The notes: a model not told the origin generated them from the sequence alone. A DNA stretch of 64,000 nucleotides from Casuarius casuarius (GCA_003342895.1 PTFA01000024.1:707634-771633), one strand, 5' to 3'. Positions 1-14,235 are shown, counted from the stretch's first letter. Translations and numbers: made by a program.

Positions 1-3000
1 TTTGACAAGTGTTTAAGGACTGCTCTAGACTTATGTAGTATTAAAAGCATTTGTTTTCTTTTTTTTCATTTGGTTTTAACTTTGGACATTTTGACTGATT
101 TTTATTCTAGCTGTTTTCTATTTTGATCTTTTAATTTCCATATGCAGCCTTTTAAATATTTTGAAAGGCACCATTTAAACAATGGCACTTTTTCCACAGT
201 ATTTCTCAAATAGTACTCAACTCCTATCACAAGTAGCTATTCTCCCCCCAAATAGAATTCTCCCCCCTANGAAAAGATAATAAAATAAAGAAAAGAAGGA
301 AAATAGAATATAGAAAGCCAAAGACAAAAAGATAGTGAAGAAGAAATAAAGAAAAAAGGAGAGAACAAAATTTAATGTTTTTGTTTAAAATCTCTGTAGG
401 TTTAAAATGCATTTTCCACGTAAAATATGATTCTTAATAAGGAAATGAAAAATTCTGATGCAATACACTTAAAATTCAAGTTTTATGAGTTCCTACATAT
501 GTGGAGAACATGTCAGCACCTTAATTTGTCAGTGTATTCCACTGGTTTGTAAAGGAAATGCTATATACATCACTACGTCTTAAAAGGAAACTATATTAAT
601 ATTCAGGTTGACCTATCAAACTCACACAGAAGGTGAAACTACCCTGGCTCACTATGAGATACACTATCAACACACTCTTTTAGGTAAGGTTGTTAGTTTC
701 ACTTGTAAGTGGGAAGATTAGGAGGTTTTAGATTAAGTTTAGGCAGCCAAAGTAAAACTACTTAATGAAAACAAAGAGAAGATGACACCATGCAGTCTAT
801 TGCTCAGGGCTGCTCAGCTATATTTGTCAAATATTGGGCAAGTTTCCATGACATGACTCAAAAGGAGCATAATATAACACATTACTTTGTCAAGCAAGTT
901 TAACAGCTTGGGTTGATGCTTTTTAAGCAGGGAAGAAACACGGAGTGCCCAAAGCAAAAGCTTATTCATTATTGAAGCCATTACTGCTGCCTGTGTCTTA
1001 AAGTTGTTACTGAACGCCTTCCAGCCATACACAGCATAGAAGCAGAACAGGCAACTGGGTACGCNAGGCTAACCATCCAGGCTGCAGTCTTTCCCATATG
1101 ACTATTCTGAAAAAGTAGTTATATAGAGAAGGTGAACTAATATTAAGCAGAACACACACAAATACTTAAATAGGTAATTAATTTTTAACTTGCATGGAAA
1201 AAAGTTGAAAAAATATCCTTATATCAAATAGTCATATTACTATTCACTTTACTTTGATCTTCATGAACAGAACATGAGGTGGGTCTTTAGAAAGAACTAG
1301 TGAGATAACAAATGCAAATTACTGCTTCAAAGCAATTCATGTTTTAAATTCTAGAAAGAGAATCATCCTGGATCTAGTTCAGCAATTTAAACAAGTTAGA
1401 ACTAGAAGCAGAAGATCCAGAAAACAGCAGAAGTTCTCTAGAGAAATTATCTAAAAGAACAGCAGAATACTGCTGAATTTCAAAGCTGTCCAAAAAAAAG
1501 TTATACCTATATTAGAATACATTTAAATTTGACTGGCCTTCATTCAACACACAAGATAGATAAGCTACATCAAAAATTATTCTGTTGCAACCACATTTAC
1601 AGAGATTTAATGCCAGAGCAAGCCCAAAAAAATCTTCTCACAGGTAAGAGTATATTATAAACTATTAAATTATAGCCTTATAATGCTTATGGAGCAGGTG
1701 AAGATGCTTGTCTTGCTTGCATGTAGTCTTTTACCTGCTTGAGAGAATTTCTATGCTTGTTATATATTGCAACACCGTAAGTCAACAGAGGTGTTCAAAC
1801 TGAAGNTTTCCATCATTCAAAGATAGCAATGAACTGCTAAAACACCTTGGAGAACCCATTTTTAACAGCTGCAATGCTGTTACACACAATTCAATTGTAA
1901 TTTGTTTTAGAAAAGCTTGAAAGTATAACTCTTCAGCAGAGTTCTGGGATGGTACGTTATTCAGAAGCATCCTCATTTTTATTCTCAGTTAACTCATAAG
2001 CAAGTGACAAAAAATTTAAGAATGCTGAATGTTCTTCTACACTACTATTGGAACTGATGGGCAGTTACTGTGAATCTAATTATTCTATTAAACCCTCATC
2101 ATGTACTATCAACACAAGATCTGAGGACAAGTGATCAGATTGGAGAATATGGTTTTGTTTCCGAGATGANGAATGCATAAAGAAACCATAGCCTTTGAAA
2201 AAAATCCAGAATATCTGAGNATCAGGTTCAACAAAACTACGCTGAATTTTACAATACCATGTTTATACTGTTACCTGTTTTACAACAGGCACTAGCACAG
2301 TACAGAAAAGCCTCTGGATTTCACTCTTGTAGGAAAATATTCATAATTCCTATTTCTGGTATAAAAATCAAAGATATTGTTTTACTTGTTGCCAGTCAGC
2401 CTACAAGTTTTACTCTAAAGATGGTAGGAAGTATGGAACTCTTCGTTCTCAAACTGAATGAAGTATTTCCAACCACAGTCTCTGGTAGACTGCTCTTTCC
2501 TCAGACAAGGGGGCTAACCAGTGACAGCTGATAATTTTAAGACTCCAAGANGAAAATGTATCACAATGGAAAACAGTTTTCCTCTCTGCAGTCATGGATG
2601 TCACCGTTATGTTGGCCATCAGATCAATGAGGAAATAATTTAACAGCTAAAAATTCAAGGGAAACATTACCGTGAACTGCCACCGCTCAGATATTACAAA
2701 CAAACTATCCAGAACACATGCAATGTGCCAGCTGCTTACTATGAACAGCAAAAAAAGGTATTCCCTTGAAAGGGCTCTACTAAACCTACACATCAAGAAA
2801 TGCCATGTATCAAAATACCACTGCTATCCCCTGAGACATTACCTAAGTGTGGTTGACTTACCTTCAGCAACCACCGTGTCAGAGCTCAATCCAAGCATGA
2901 TAGAAAAATTACTATGCAAATCCAGAGACATAAGGAGATGAGGTCTTAAGCATAGAATCACTAAGTCTCAACACCTTCCCAATTTTCCTGATGCTGCCTT

Positions 3001-5728
3001 AAAAAGGGTAGCAAAACAAGGAGGAAGGTTCAGANCATTTAAAGAAAGGACTCTTCAGCTCCACTTTACAGAAGACAGCCAATGAAAGTAAGTCTTAACC
3101 AAAAAAAAAAGGGGGGGGGGGCAGAAAAGTGGCCTGAATGGGCTCAATAAGTAGTGAAAAATCTACGTCATTTTTCGATTTAAGAGGACGTTTTTCACAC
3201 AATAATATGTCCAATACTGCCCTAACGTTATCTCTGACCTAACCTTTCTCCAAATCATATAAGATTTGGTGTTGCAAATCAACTAGTTTGAAGTAGAGAG
3301 TATATTTCCTCTCACCAAGATACAAAGAAATTTCTGGAAGATTCACACACACACAAACCAATTTTGCCAGTGATGCTGTTCGTTTTGAGCAGTAAAGTCC
3401 AAAGTCTTAAATACATGGTATACACAAGGGGAAAAAGCTTTTTTCCGTTTCTACATATTTTGTTCAAGAACCATGCTTATATGTACGTATGGCATGTAGG
3501 ATTTTTTTTTACATTTATTCTCTATTATAAAAAATGAGTATATTAGAAAAAAGTTCCATTCGAAGAAGCAGAAACATAAAAAAACAATTAGGTAATGAAT
3601 CCCTAAGCTTCAGAACTCCTGTTTCTTTTCTAGTTTCCCTTCCAAATACAACTGCGACAAATGAAAATCAATATGCCTATTGCATATTACAAGACCATAC
3701 AGTTTGGGTAAGAAATTTGGAACAAATGAAAGACAAGATACCAGATTTGTGTTTACTTTGTTCACTCTGGGAAAGTCTGTAAGCTTTGAAGACTCAATGA
3801 ATCCACAAAAATTCAAGTGCAAATTGTAATTCTCATTTTTCTCACAGTTCCTAAAAAAATCTCAGAAACTGAGGAATGTACAGTTACAAAAAAGTTAAAA
3901 ATGTTCAAACAACCAACCAGCTAAGCACAGGCACCATGTATGGATTACATTTCTACAGATTTTTAAACTGAATACTCATTTGAACATAGGTATGTATTTG
4001 GAAATAAGTGTTTCAAGACTGTATNGCATACATCAATACCACAGAGTGGACGCACCCCTATATAAAGGGCCATGATTATTGGGAGAGAGTAATCAGATGC
4101 ACTTTTAGGAAGAGCAGATGATTTAGGGATACAAAAAGCTAGCTCTTATACAGGAAGTGGAAGAAAGTTGGTATTATGGAAGGAGTAGTGTGTATTACTG
4201 TTCAGTCTGTAAATACTTCTGTTATGACTCCCATGTTACTGAACAATTCTGAAAGAGTGAAAATTCAAGACATGCAAAAAAAAGTTATCCATCCAGTATA
4301 ACACTGATGAGAAACAATCAAATGGGCTGAGATTAACAAAGACTTTGAAATCAACATTCAAGTTAGAGCTGAATTACTTTTGTTAGAAACATCCAAAGCA
4401 TTTGAAAATACTTAACACAGTATGTTCAAACAGCTTTAATGCCTTTCCTTAAAAACTACCTTAACAAAGCATGAGCTATGAACTAGACATAATCATCCAC
4501 ACAAGCTTCAGAATAAAACAGGAAACATTTCTGTTTTTAAGAAACGAGTGAGTATACACTAGAATAAAATTTTCTTTTATTCAAAAGAGAACTGTAACAG
4601 ATCTGAGTTGAAGTTTAAGTACGTTAACTGCACTTCTATATATCTTCTACAGCTGGAGAGCTTTTCTGAAGTTTAAACTTTAATTTTTTCTTGCTTTCTA
4701 AGGTTTCAAGTTTAACTGCTAGAATTATATTCACATGCAAGGCCCACAAACTTAGCTCTGGTTAATGTCCTGTCTCTGGTAAAATGCTAACCAGATAAAC
4801 ACCTTACAGAAGGAAGCAACTACTCAGTGATAAAGCATCAACAGAAGTGATATCAGAATCCATACTTAAGATGCACATTAACAAGGGCATACACAACTAT
4901 GACAGAAGCGATGACAACATTCAACAGGGAGAGGTAACAAGCACAGAGGAAAACAAGTTCAAACATAAGATAGGGTGAGCTTAAATCTATGCAAACAGGG
5001 AATCATGTAGAGAGAGGAAAGGGCACAAATACAGACAGCATAAAATCTACGAGGAATTTTAAGCATAGAAGGATGTTAACACAATAAATAATGGTTTTGT
5101 ATTTATATAGCACCTTCCATCCAAACAAGATAAAGCGCTTTACAAATATTAATGAATTGAGCCACAGTGTCTTTAAAGGTAAGCATATTCAATTTGAAGT
5201 GTGGTATAATAGTACTCCAAAGAACACCAGTGACATTTTTATTGCTTCTTTCACATACAGGCATCCCTATGATTCATCACAAGTACCTGTGTTCTAAAAC
5301 ATTTCAATATTCCANGACACACACTACACTTTTATAGTGCAGAAGAGAGAAGACTCAAGAGGTACATAATCAGTGTCTGTAAATACTTATAAAGTAACAA
5401 TGGAATGACAGAAAATTATTCCTATTCTTAAATGTCAGAATGAAGGAATGGCCTACTTTTTAAAGAAAAAGCAAGTTTAACCAAATATTGCAGCAAAAGC
5501 TTTCCATGGTAAGTAGCAGGAGCAGCAGAAAAAGAAACTATCAAGTGATATTTCTAAGACATTTGCACTGCAAACACTCAGAGTAACTTTACATAAAATA
5601 ACTACATTGTAATAATTCTATAACAAATGAGTAGACTCAGACTGCACCTTCCAGCCCATCTATCATTCTGCAATATTAGAAGCACTTTGAACAAAAACAG
5701 CAGGAGAATACAAGACAACAAGCCTTAC
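1..5728 (-). other. RAB3IP intron, no further exon seen
   Basis: AT-rich non-coding sequence downstream of the second RAB3IP coding exon. I looked for the next Rabin8 exon (ELKLKDEE...) and did not find it, so this intron exceeds 5.7 kb. It contains an A-then-G homopolymer pair (about 3102-3121) and one ancient repeat remnant near 5.1 kb. The open frames are short and lack coding character. Confidence 0.75.
5083..5180. repeat. Remnant of an ancient amniote dispersed repeat
   Basis: The text 'tatttatatagcacctt...aaagcgctttacaaatatt' follows a pattern I recognise from old interspersed repeats in amniote genomes (tatatagcrcctttcatcc...aaagcgctttacaaa). The family name is not certain and the match is from memory. 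Confidence 0.35.
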
Positions 5729-5990
5729 CCTCTGAGCTTTTGCAAGTTCTTCTTTCAATCTTTCATAGCCCTTTTCTCTTACTTCCAGTACAGATGGGCT
5801 CCGTAAGTGAGATAAACTGTCTGTACTCAACCCAAAAATATCTTCGTTTCCTTCAGCAACATCTGCTACTGCAGCACCCTGCAAAAACTCTCTCTCTGCA
5901 TTATTGCTTTCCTTTCTGGAATTACTGTGATTGAATGACCCACCCTGGAGTCCAGAGGTAGAACAAAGTACTGCGTCGGTAACATTGATG
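5729..5990 (-). CDS. RAB3IP: RAB3IP second coding exon
   Basis: The acceptor TCTCTTTACAG precedes base 5990. The first base completes the split serine codon (AG|C), and the exon ends after CAG AGG at 5729 with donor GTAAGG in phase 0. It encodes [14 protein letters not shown] through ELAKAQR, with the well-conserved EREFLQG and the [10 protein letters not shown] block leading into the coiled coil. Splice phases agree with the preceding exon. The following exon (expected to start ELKLKDEE) is not found in positions 1-5728. Confidence 0.93.
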
Positions 5991-6439
5991 CTGTAAAGAG
6001 AGTGATATTTCTTAATTTAAAGAATATATTAAGAAGAAATACTTTACAAATGACATTAACGGTGTTGAATGTACTGTTACAAACACAGTTTAATGTTATA
6101 CATTATATTTAAATTACATCTTTAGTAAAAGAAGCAGTTTATACGTAACAACATCACTATTTTAAATAAAAAGACACACACAACTTACCTGACACCTGAT
6201 ACTTCCCCACAATTCAGGTGTCTGGGAGATGAGTAAACAGGTTGTGTGGGAAGGTCAGAAACATTTAATGCATTGGGTTGGATTGGTGTGGAGGACACAA
6301 CAGAAGGATGTGGTCGATAGATAACGCTGGGTGAGGTAGTTTGTTCCTGAATCCCTGACTCATTTACTCCGAGAAGATCTGGTGTAGTAGGTGAAGCGAG
6401 GTTCACTTCATGAAAACCTTCCAAGGGGTCACTGGCCAT
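5729..6439 (-). CDS. RAB3IP: RAB3IP (Rabin8) N-terminal coding part, two exons; gene continues beyond left edge
   Basis: Rabin8 is the guanine-nucleotide exchange factor that activates Rab8 at vesicles and the ciliary base. The two exons join in frame (251 coding bases, then 262) to give 171 residues. They begin [18 protein letters not shown] and end at [15 protein letters not shown], very close to human Rabin8 as I remember it, including the blocks [26 protein letters not shown] and [20 protein letters not shown]. This is the low-complexity N-terminal region plus the very start of the coiled coil. The Sec2-type exchange domain and C-terminal part are encoded by exons that would lie below position 1. 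ATG 6437-6439 is chosen because it gives the family's MA(N/S)DPLEGF start. The region between about residues 84 and 120 is the least conserved. Identity is near certain; the start has two complications described under findings (open frame upstream and an overlapping upstream ORF). Confidence 0.95.
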
Positions 6440-6464
6440 AATAAAAGCCTCATCATATGAAACC
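6189..6464 (-). CDS. RAB3IP: RAB3IP exon with the start codon (includes 25 bases of 5' UTR)
   Basis: On the minus strand the acceptor reads TTTAATTCAG, followed by the exon from 6464. The start codon is at 6439-6437 and the donor is CAG|GTAAGT after base 6189. Coding length is 251 bases, leaving the last codon two-thirds complete (AG). The bases between the acceptor and the ATG are also open in the protein's frame (VSYDEAFI before the Met), so this exon could be coding throughout if an upstream exon supplies a start. Confidence 0.93.
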
Positions 6465-9400
6465 CTGAATTAAATAATCACATTATCAGAATGCAAACAG
6501 GAAATATTTCAATTACATCTGATCATTATTTGAATTAAAAAAAAATACACAAATGTAATTAGAATATTTCATGATATAATGGAAAACATAGACTAATCTT
6601 GCAAAAGTATCAACTTCAGCCACCAATAATACAGTTTTTTTCCACTTTGGACTGATGAGTTCAGAAGGTCTGATAGTACACTCCACATCTAAATAGGGTA
6701 ATTAAATCAAGGATATGCTCTGTATTATAAACAAAGTCATCTTCAATAAAGTCTAGAGCTGTTTTGCATGAAAACACAAATATGCTATATTCATGAAAGA
6801 AGGGGAGACCTGGGAAACCATGCCCCCGCCCCTTTTTTTAACCCAAAGCTTCTATTTTAATCTCAATGACACAGAAATAAAAAGGAACAGAAACACTTTC
6901 TAGAGACAGAAATCAATGTACCTTTAAATAAGTTACAGTCCACAGCATTTTTTGGTTAAACTATGTCTGATCTTGTAACAGTTCACTGAAGTGACAGAAC
7001 TAGTCAATAAGGCTGCTCATGAAGCATCGTGAGGCAAGCAAAAAGAAAGCTTACAATTGTGTATATAATGAGTATCATACCAAAAATGAATTCACTGTAC
7101 ATAATAAAGGTAAAAATGTACTATGAATTGGCTGTTTAACTGGTATTTTCTTTTATTTATATTTTTATTTATTTCATATGCCTATTATAAGGTGTTAATT
7201 CATGATCCTTAATCAAGATCAACAGAAAACAGATTCACCACATCAATTTTACAAGCCCGAATACAGACAACTAAGCTCTTTCTCAGCAGTTTATCAGAAG
7301 TTACAATATCTTTGCATTATTCAAGACAATAAATTGGAAGTAGTTTGGAGAAATTTGTGAAGAAATTACTTAGCAGTGGTTAATCACTGCAAAAATATTT
7401 TGCATGTTTTACAAATACAGAATAGAAAAAATTAAGGCTTCACAAAGGTACATAACAACATGGAAAAGACCTGTAGCATCTAAATGTCAGAATGCATTGC
7501 ATTTTACAAAGAAATCTGCTTGGACCTTATAACAAACAAACAAAAAAAAGAAAGGATGAAGCAGAAGAGATCTAGGAAAATCATGCTCATAACCACAGAC
7601 AGATGATCGTATCTGCTTACTATTGCATGTATGTCCACCTCATTAGCTATTTCTTAAAACACAGGGAAAATATCAAGAATGGAAATCTAAAATTGGAATA
7701 TGCAGTAATCTTAACTATTTCAATGTTTTTTTGAACATCTTAAACTCGAAGAACACTGCCCAAAACTGTTTTCTATCTCAAGTTTTGCACTGAGTATGTA
7801 AACATCAATAATTACAGTGCTAAACAAGCTGTTTTATCACATTATGAGGTACATTTGGAAAGAAAGGTGGAATTTACTTTGGACGGTAAGATGTGCTATT
7901 TACTGTTTCTCTTGCTAATTGTCCCCTTCCCCCCCACACACACACAAAAAACCCAACATCATCTAAGCAACTGTCCAGACTTAAAGCACAACAATGACCT
8001 TGCATGGACAAAAAGGGACATCAATATATTTTTCCTGTTATTTGCAGAAATCTGTTATATTCTGAACTATCAACACCAGTTGCACAAACATAATTTACAA
8101 AGAAAACACCACCATAGTTTTGTGCTCTGGAGCTTTTGTATTATAACACAAATATGAACAGCTTATTTTTAAGTTTCATTTAACTAAGTCTGACAAATAA
8201 TCTTGTTTGCTTTCCCTATAGATCTTAACTATCAGAAACATTCTAATTATATGCACTGCTTGATGATAAAGCCTGTTGAGCCAATAGATTAAAATGAAGG
8301 GGCTGCCAAACCTATAGGCCTTTTCTTTAAGGTTAACTGTCAACTATGCTTTCAGCTCTACAGTGCAATTTTTACATGTTACTGTTTAATAAGCTAAAAA
8401 GTTGCCAGCCTTGAAAAAAATATTCCAGAAAGAGCCCTTTTAAGTTCATCAGCCCAGCTGAAAATGTCCACACCACCAGTTTCAAAGTCAGGCTCAAATC
8501 TACATAAGCGCATTCACTTTCAGTGCCCCCACCACTCTTTTCCATCACCAAAGGCATTCCCAGTACTACTATGTTGGCAATAACACTCTTCATATTCTTG
8601 GTTCTCCTTTGAAATTCAGTCTTCATAACTAACAGAAGATGTAGGAAGATTCAGGNTTCTGCACGGCAACATGGAAGGGGCTGTCTGGATGGCTTGCCTT
8701 CTCTATGCCAGCAGCAGCTTGGAAACTGCACCAAAAACAGCAGAACAGAAGCAAAGGAGCACATAGCTGAGACAGCAAAATGGAAACAATTTTCTGCCAG
8801 TTATTCCTCTGCACATGAACATGTTCATGTTGCCTAGTTTATACTTCAAATTTGAAAGATGCATTGCTAGTTCCATCAAAAACTCATGATGTGACTTGCT
8901 TAGTTTTTGGTAGTGGCACCATAGCTAACACTATTTAGCATCATTACCAATATTGGTTCTTTACAGTCGCATGCCCCATTGGGCTGAAATTTTCTAAGGT
9001 TTTCCCCTAGTTTGATTTTTAATAAATATTATTTAGTCATCTCCAAGAAAAATGGCTCATGAAAAACTACTTTGTCAGTTCTAATGAGTTCTCAGTATTT
9101 CTGTACAAATCTTAGGACTTTAATGTTTGGAGCAAATACTTTAAGTATATCAGGTAGACAACAAACTCAAAGATCTGCCATTTTTTATCCTTATGACAAG
9201 TTACACAAATCCAGCCACATTATTAAGTGCAGAAAGTCACACTGTCTCATGCAAAGAAAAGCTGTTTAGAAGCCTGCTTACTGTTTTGTAAGTGTGCAAA
9301 TCCATTTCTAACCCCCCAACTATTACATCAATCTAAGATAAACAAGGTAGTATGTTTATCAAAAAATTCTGTCACACCTATATCATCCTACTCCTATGAG

Positions 9401-12400
9401 AAATATTCCACTTTCCTACCACTTTTTCCACAAAACCTGCCTATATCCTGTAGTGTACTTAACAGTCATAAAAAGACCAAAAAATATTACGGAATTTTTT
9501 TATTTAGACCATCACTCCGCTTATACATCAGGTATCAATCTCAGTTGAAACAGACAAGACAGATGTACACTATTAGTAAGTAAATCCATGCATGTCTTAT
9601 CCATTATTAAAAAACAACCTCATTCTTATACAGTGAGAAAGAAGTTACTCAAATTATTTCTGGAAGAGCTGGAAATAAGATCCCTCAGCTATACTTTTTC
9701 CAGAATCTGTCAAATGGGCACTCTTAAGCATACCATCTGTGTAAAACACTTTCCATTCACAACGTTTTTCTTTCCTAGAGTCACTTCTCACTTAGCAGTG
9801 AGCACACAGAAGTTGGATACATCACCAATACAAGACAAAGAAGTCCATATTTAATATCTCACTTTCAAGATTGATGAAAACCAGAAAATTGCTACAAAAT
9901 TGTTAGCTAATGTTATGCATTAATGCAAACATACACGCAAAAAACTAAGCTGTCTTAAAAGTAAAAATGCTCTTTTGGGAAAACAGCTCGAGAAGTGAAA
10001 TGGGAAACAAAAAAACTCACTAAATTTCAGTGTTATTAAAGATTATAGGTTTGTTTCATATTCATATGGGTTCATATTATTGGCTGGGAGGCAGCAATGA
10101 GCAGCCCTGCTGTGAAGGAACATTAAACGCACAGTAAGCGGAGAAGGAGTTTTACTAGGAGCCATGCTGACAGCGTGTAAAAAACTACACTGTTGACACA
10201 GCACTCTCAGTAGTCTAAATTCTGCTNCTGTGAACAAAAGCTGATACTCTGACATATTTCAAGGCAGCTAGCTGTTATTAAAGAAACAAAATCATGGATT
10301 ATCTTAATACTTGTCATATTAATACAGAGTGAAAATTTGGAATAGCATTAGTGCCTAGTAAATATATGATTATTTTTGTTTTAGATGATAGGATGCAATT
10401 CAGATGACACACAACATTCAATAAACATAAGCTAATTTCCTTATACTTTCATCTGGAAAGAATGTAAATTTGGTGGAGGTTGTCAAAACATTGCACCTTT
10501 TTATTACCTCTCCACTATCACACTTGCATTGCTAATTACCCAAATAACTTCCTGAGGAAACTATGTGCAAGTCTTGTTTTATCTAATATTAAAGTGTACT
10601 ACAAATAAATCAGTTGAAGGTCAGTTTGATATATCTCTGTAGCTTCAAATAGGAAGCTAAAACTGAACATTTTCAACAATTTCAACAGTCAAATTAAAAT
10701 GCTTGATCTAGTTTGCCTGTTACTATAAGAGTAGCTCAGCTACTTGTCTGAATCAAAGTAGTCAATAACCAAATGCTCCCTGAAAAGCAATACTTATATT
10801 GTGGGTTATTTCCTTTTGAAACAAAAATTATCTAGAACTGTCTACTACAAGCTCTGCAGTCTTTCACAGGTTGTTGAAAGTTGTCATCTTCAGCCTGTCT
10901 TGTATTTAAAAGCAGTTTCCTTGGTTAACACTAATAGTCCACTTATTAAACACCATCACCAAATATTTCATACTTCAAAACTTTGGTTTTCACTTTAATT
11001 GTCAAGAGCATGATACAACAGAACTGTTATCTGCTCAAGTGGAAAAAAAATAAGGAAAAAAGTTACTATTTCTAAACATTCTGATGAAAGTTAATTTTAG
11101 TTAGCATTTAAAAAAAATAAATCAATGTGCATATAGTGTTTTAATTAGCTATAGTGTTTTAATCTTCACATAGCAGGTCTTTCAAAAAAGTAATAAAGTC
11201 TCAAAGACTTCATTTATTAGATTCCAAAGTCTGCTTTTATTGAATTTTTTTTTTCAGGGTAGGGGAGTGGATTTTGTACTGATTCTTCAAAAGGACTCAC
11301 ATTAGCCCTCCACTAGGCTTGCATTCTTTTCAGTAGGTTTAAAATAAATTTAAAAAAAGAAGTCTTGAAATACTTTGCATTATGCAACCTGGAAATTAAT
11401 ATGCTTTAAGTCCTAAAGAACTGAATAGGGCACGGCTGTTCAGTATGCTAGCAGACTAAGAAATAACTCTTAAAGAGGCAGTCCAATTAAGTACAGCCAC
11501 TCTATACCTATATATACACATCAGATGCAAGTAGGCATTTTTCGTATGAAGTTTGGAAAATATTGCTGTAAAGCTTATGAGGCCACTAAATTAAGGTTTA
11601 AAACACCAGTATAAATCACACCTATTCAATATGGACAAAAAGAAGCTTGAAGGGGTCTTTCTTCAGGGCTAAACAGTGTTTTAAATGTAAGCTTTAGCCA
11701 CAAAATTCAAGCAAGTTTAAATGCTTATCAATGCTAGCTCATTGCATAAACACAATTCAAGATTTGGCACAGGAATTCCCTTGAGATTTAGAGAAAACAA
11801 TTCAAAATTGAATTACAAGTCTGGTTCACTGCCTCCCTCCAATCTACCTTGACATGGATTACAGCTCCCCAGATAACCTTGGGACTCCTGTAGCCCTTGC
11901 CCAGGACATAAACAATGAGATGCCAGCAGCCAAAACCTTTAAAGTATTGCAAGCATATTTAAAGTTTTTGTTTAGGCACAACTATGCAATAGATTGTGAT
12001 AAAGGTATATTTTTCACAAGTCTGATTTATTAAGATTATATAACAACTAGAGATAAAATAAAATAGCATGGCCTTTAGCTACTTCAGGGACATGGAAGAA
12101 TAATTAAATTTTAAAGATGCCATCCTCACCTTTAGGATTTTGCAATTATGATGGAACTTTCTACTTAAGGAGCCCAAACAGGGAACAAATAATTTGGGGG
12201 ACAGTAAGATATGAGAGAAAAGAAGAGCACTGAAGTCTCCAGTCTTCAAACATTCTACTTTTATTTGAGAAGGATCTTGCACAACATACTGACCTACTGA
12301 CAGCAAAAGAAACAGTTATGAAAGTTTAAAGAATTTAAGAGCTAGTGAAAAAAGTTCAGTTCAATAGGATTTTTTCTATCATATTTCCATTAGTTATGCC

Positions 12401-14099
12401 ATATGAAGTTGTTATGATCAGTCTTTTTTATTCTTTACTCTCACATTAGACATCCAAAACAGTATTTCACACTGTTTTAAAGAAATATGTAGTCTATTTG
12501 ACAACAAGATTTTATCGAGTCCATTAAAAGATTTTTTGTTTTGCTGAACTGATGATTAAAAAAATCTCATTTGAAAATGTTATTATTGGGATAACTTCAG
12601 CTAGAAAAGTACAGGTGACTGCAAGTGTTGTATCTCTTATACAAAAAAGTAGCATGCATGATTTAAAGACCAGTAATTATGAAGTGTTTGTGAAACCTAT
12701 AAATAAACACAGTCAAGAGTCTGGTGGATTGCATACCTTTTACTAGAGAAAAAAATAGTGTTTTGCAAGATATAATACTTGGAAATATTATAAACAAACA
12801 TTCAATGAATGCTGTTCAGTTCAGAAAGCCTCTCTAAACCAAGTTAATTTTACTGCAAATATTCATCTCTTTCCAGACACTGCTCTTTTTAAGGCACAAC
12901 ACTGTTCTGCCTTATTTTAGAAGCAACTTTGCAACAACACCATCTCAGTTTTAAGCCTGATCATGTTGACTGACAGCACTGCAATTCTTGCCAAGACTTC
13001 AACTAAAGACCCTTTCATTGTTTAATTAACACTAAAAATAACTAATAAACTTAAATAAAAGTAATTACAATTTTTATGCTTTGTAAAGTTTTCTAAACCT
13101 ATCTGCATATGCATTAAGGAAATATTTTATTTTCTTAATTTCTGAAAAAATTGGTTACCATACTAAGTGTAGTTAAAGTGTCTAAAACAAGTTTTAGCAA
13201 AGTTACAGTTGACAAAACTTTAAACACCATATTTAAAAGGCTCTTAAAAAAAAAAAACAAAGTACATGTTTTCTGGAAAAAAATCCATATATTTAATTGG
13301 AACAGCTATGAGACCAGTTTATTTAGTGTTTTTAAATGAATTTTAGATGAAGTCAATACAGCTATGAAGATAGCTGTAGTTTGTAATCAGAAGATTTATT
13401 TTGACTGTTTTCTTACGGAAAAGTTTACCCTTTTAAATATACTGTAACAGGATGGATATTTCAGTTGCAGCTGTGCGATGCAGTCACATTTGTTATTTAT
13501 TAAAAGAATAATGAGAATGGTAAATTATTTATCCCTCTTTGCTCACTAGGTAACATTAACCAAGCACAGCAGAAGAGTGACTGCTGAGACAGAAATACAA
13601 AAGGCCTGATTTTAACCTACCCCAGAACTCATTAAGCCAGCCTACAATAAAATGAAAACAACAATAAAAATATTAAAGCAACAAGGCCTAAGGTTCTGCC
13701 CTACGTTTTACTGAGGAATGCAAATATTTGCGCAGATGGCAGCTGCCAGTACGTGGTTCTAGACTGAATAACCTTACATCTGCTTCTCAAGAGAAGCTGG
13801 TAATTCACAACTCCTGCTGGTCTGTGGAAGACTATTTCAGCTATCTATACCACGCTGAGTTTTTCTATGAAGATGCCTACAGATGAACACGACGAACAAA
13901 TTAAGCCATGCACAGCTAAGTAAGCTCGCTGCAAACAAGACAGACAACACTTTCAAACTGATGGAGACACTGTTGCTTTTCATCACTTGCGATCACCTCA
14001 CAGCCCGAGTTTCCTCTCCGTCCCCCGCTCCCCAGCGTAATCGCATTACGAAATTCAGGTTAACTGAAAATCCGCACCACTCAGCCGCTCGCGGCTTAC
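6465..14099 (-). other. RAB3IP first intron
   Basis: About 7.6 kb of AT-rich sequence between the probable first exon and the exon carrying the start codon. I see no exon-like segment with splice sites and no strong repeat. The longest open frame (118 codons at 9227-9583, plus) has low-complexity, non-protein-like composition. Confidence 0.6.
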
Positions 14100-14235
14100 C
14101 GCCGCAGCGACGCGCTGCCAACCCCGACAGCGCTGCGGAGCCGCCGGGCGCCGCTCGCCCCAGGCCTCGCCTCGGCGCCAGCCCTGCCCCGGCAGCCGCA
14201 CCGGGACGCGCTCTCGGGACCGCCCCGCACCGGAC
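14100..14235 (-). other. RAB3IP: Probable RAB3IP first exon (3' portion, up to the assembly gap)
   Basis: On the minus strand a very GC-rich stretch ends with a strong donor, GCG|GTAAGC, after base 14100. This is the only strong RAB3IP-oriented donor I noticed in the CpG island. Spliced to the acceptor at 6464, the junction codon becomes GGG and the frame runs ...[16 protein letters not shown] into the Rabin8 start without a stop for at least 45 codons, back to the gap at 14236. No Met codon occurs in that stretch, so it is either 5' UTR or an N-terminal extension starting inside or beyond the gap. Exon use is inferred; no transcript is visible here. Confidence 0.45.
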
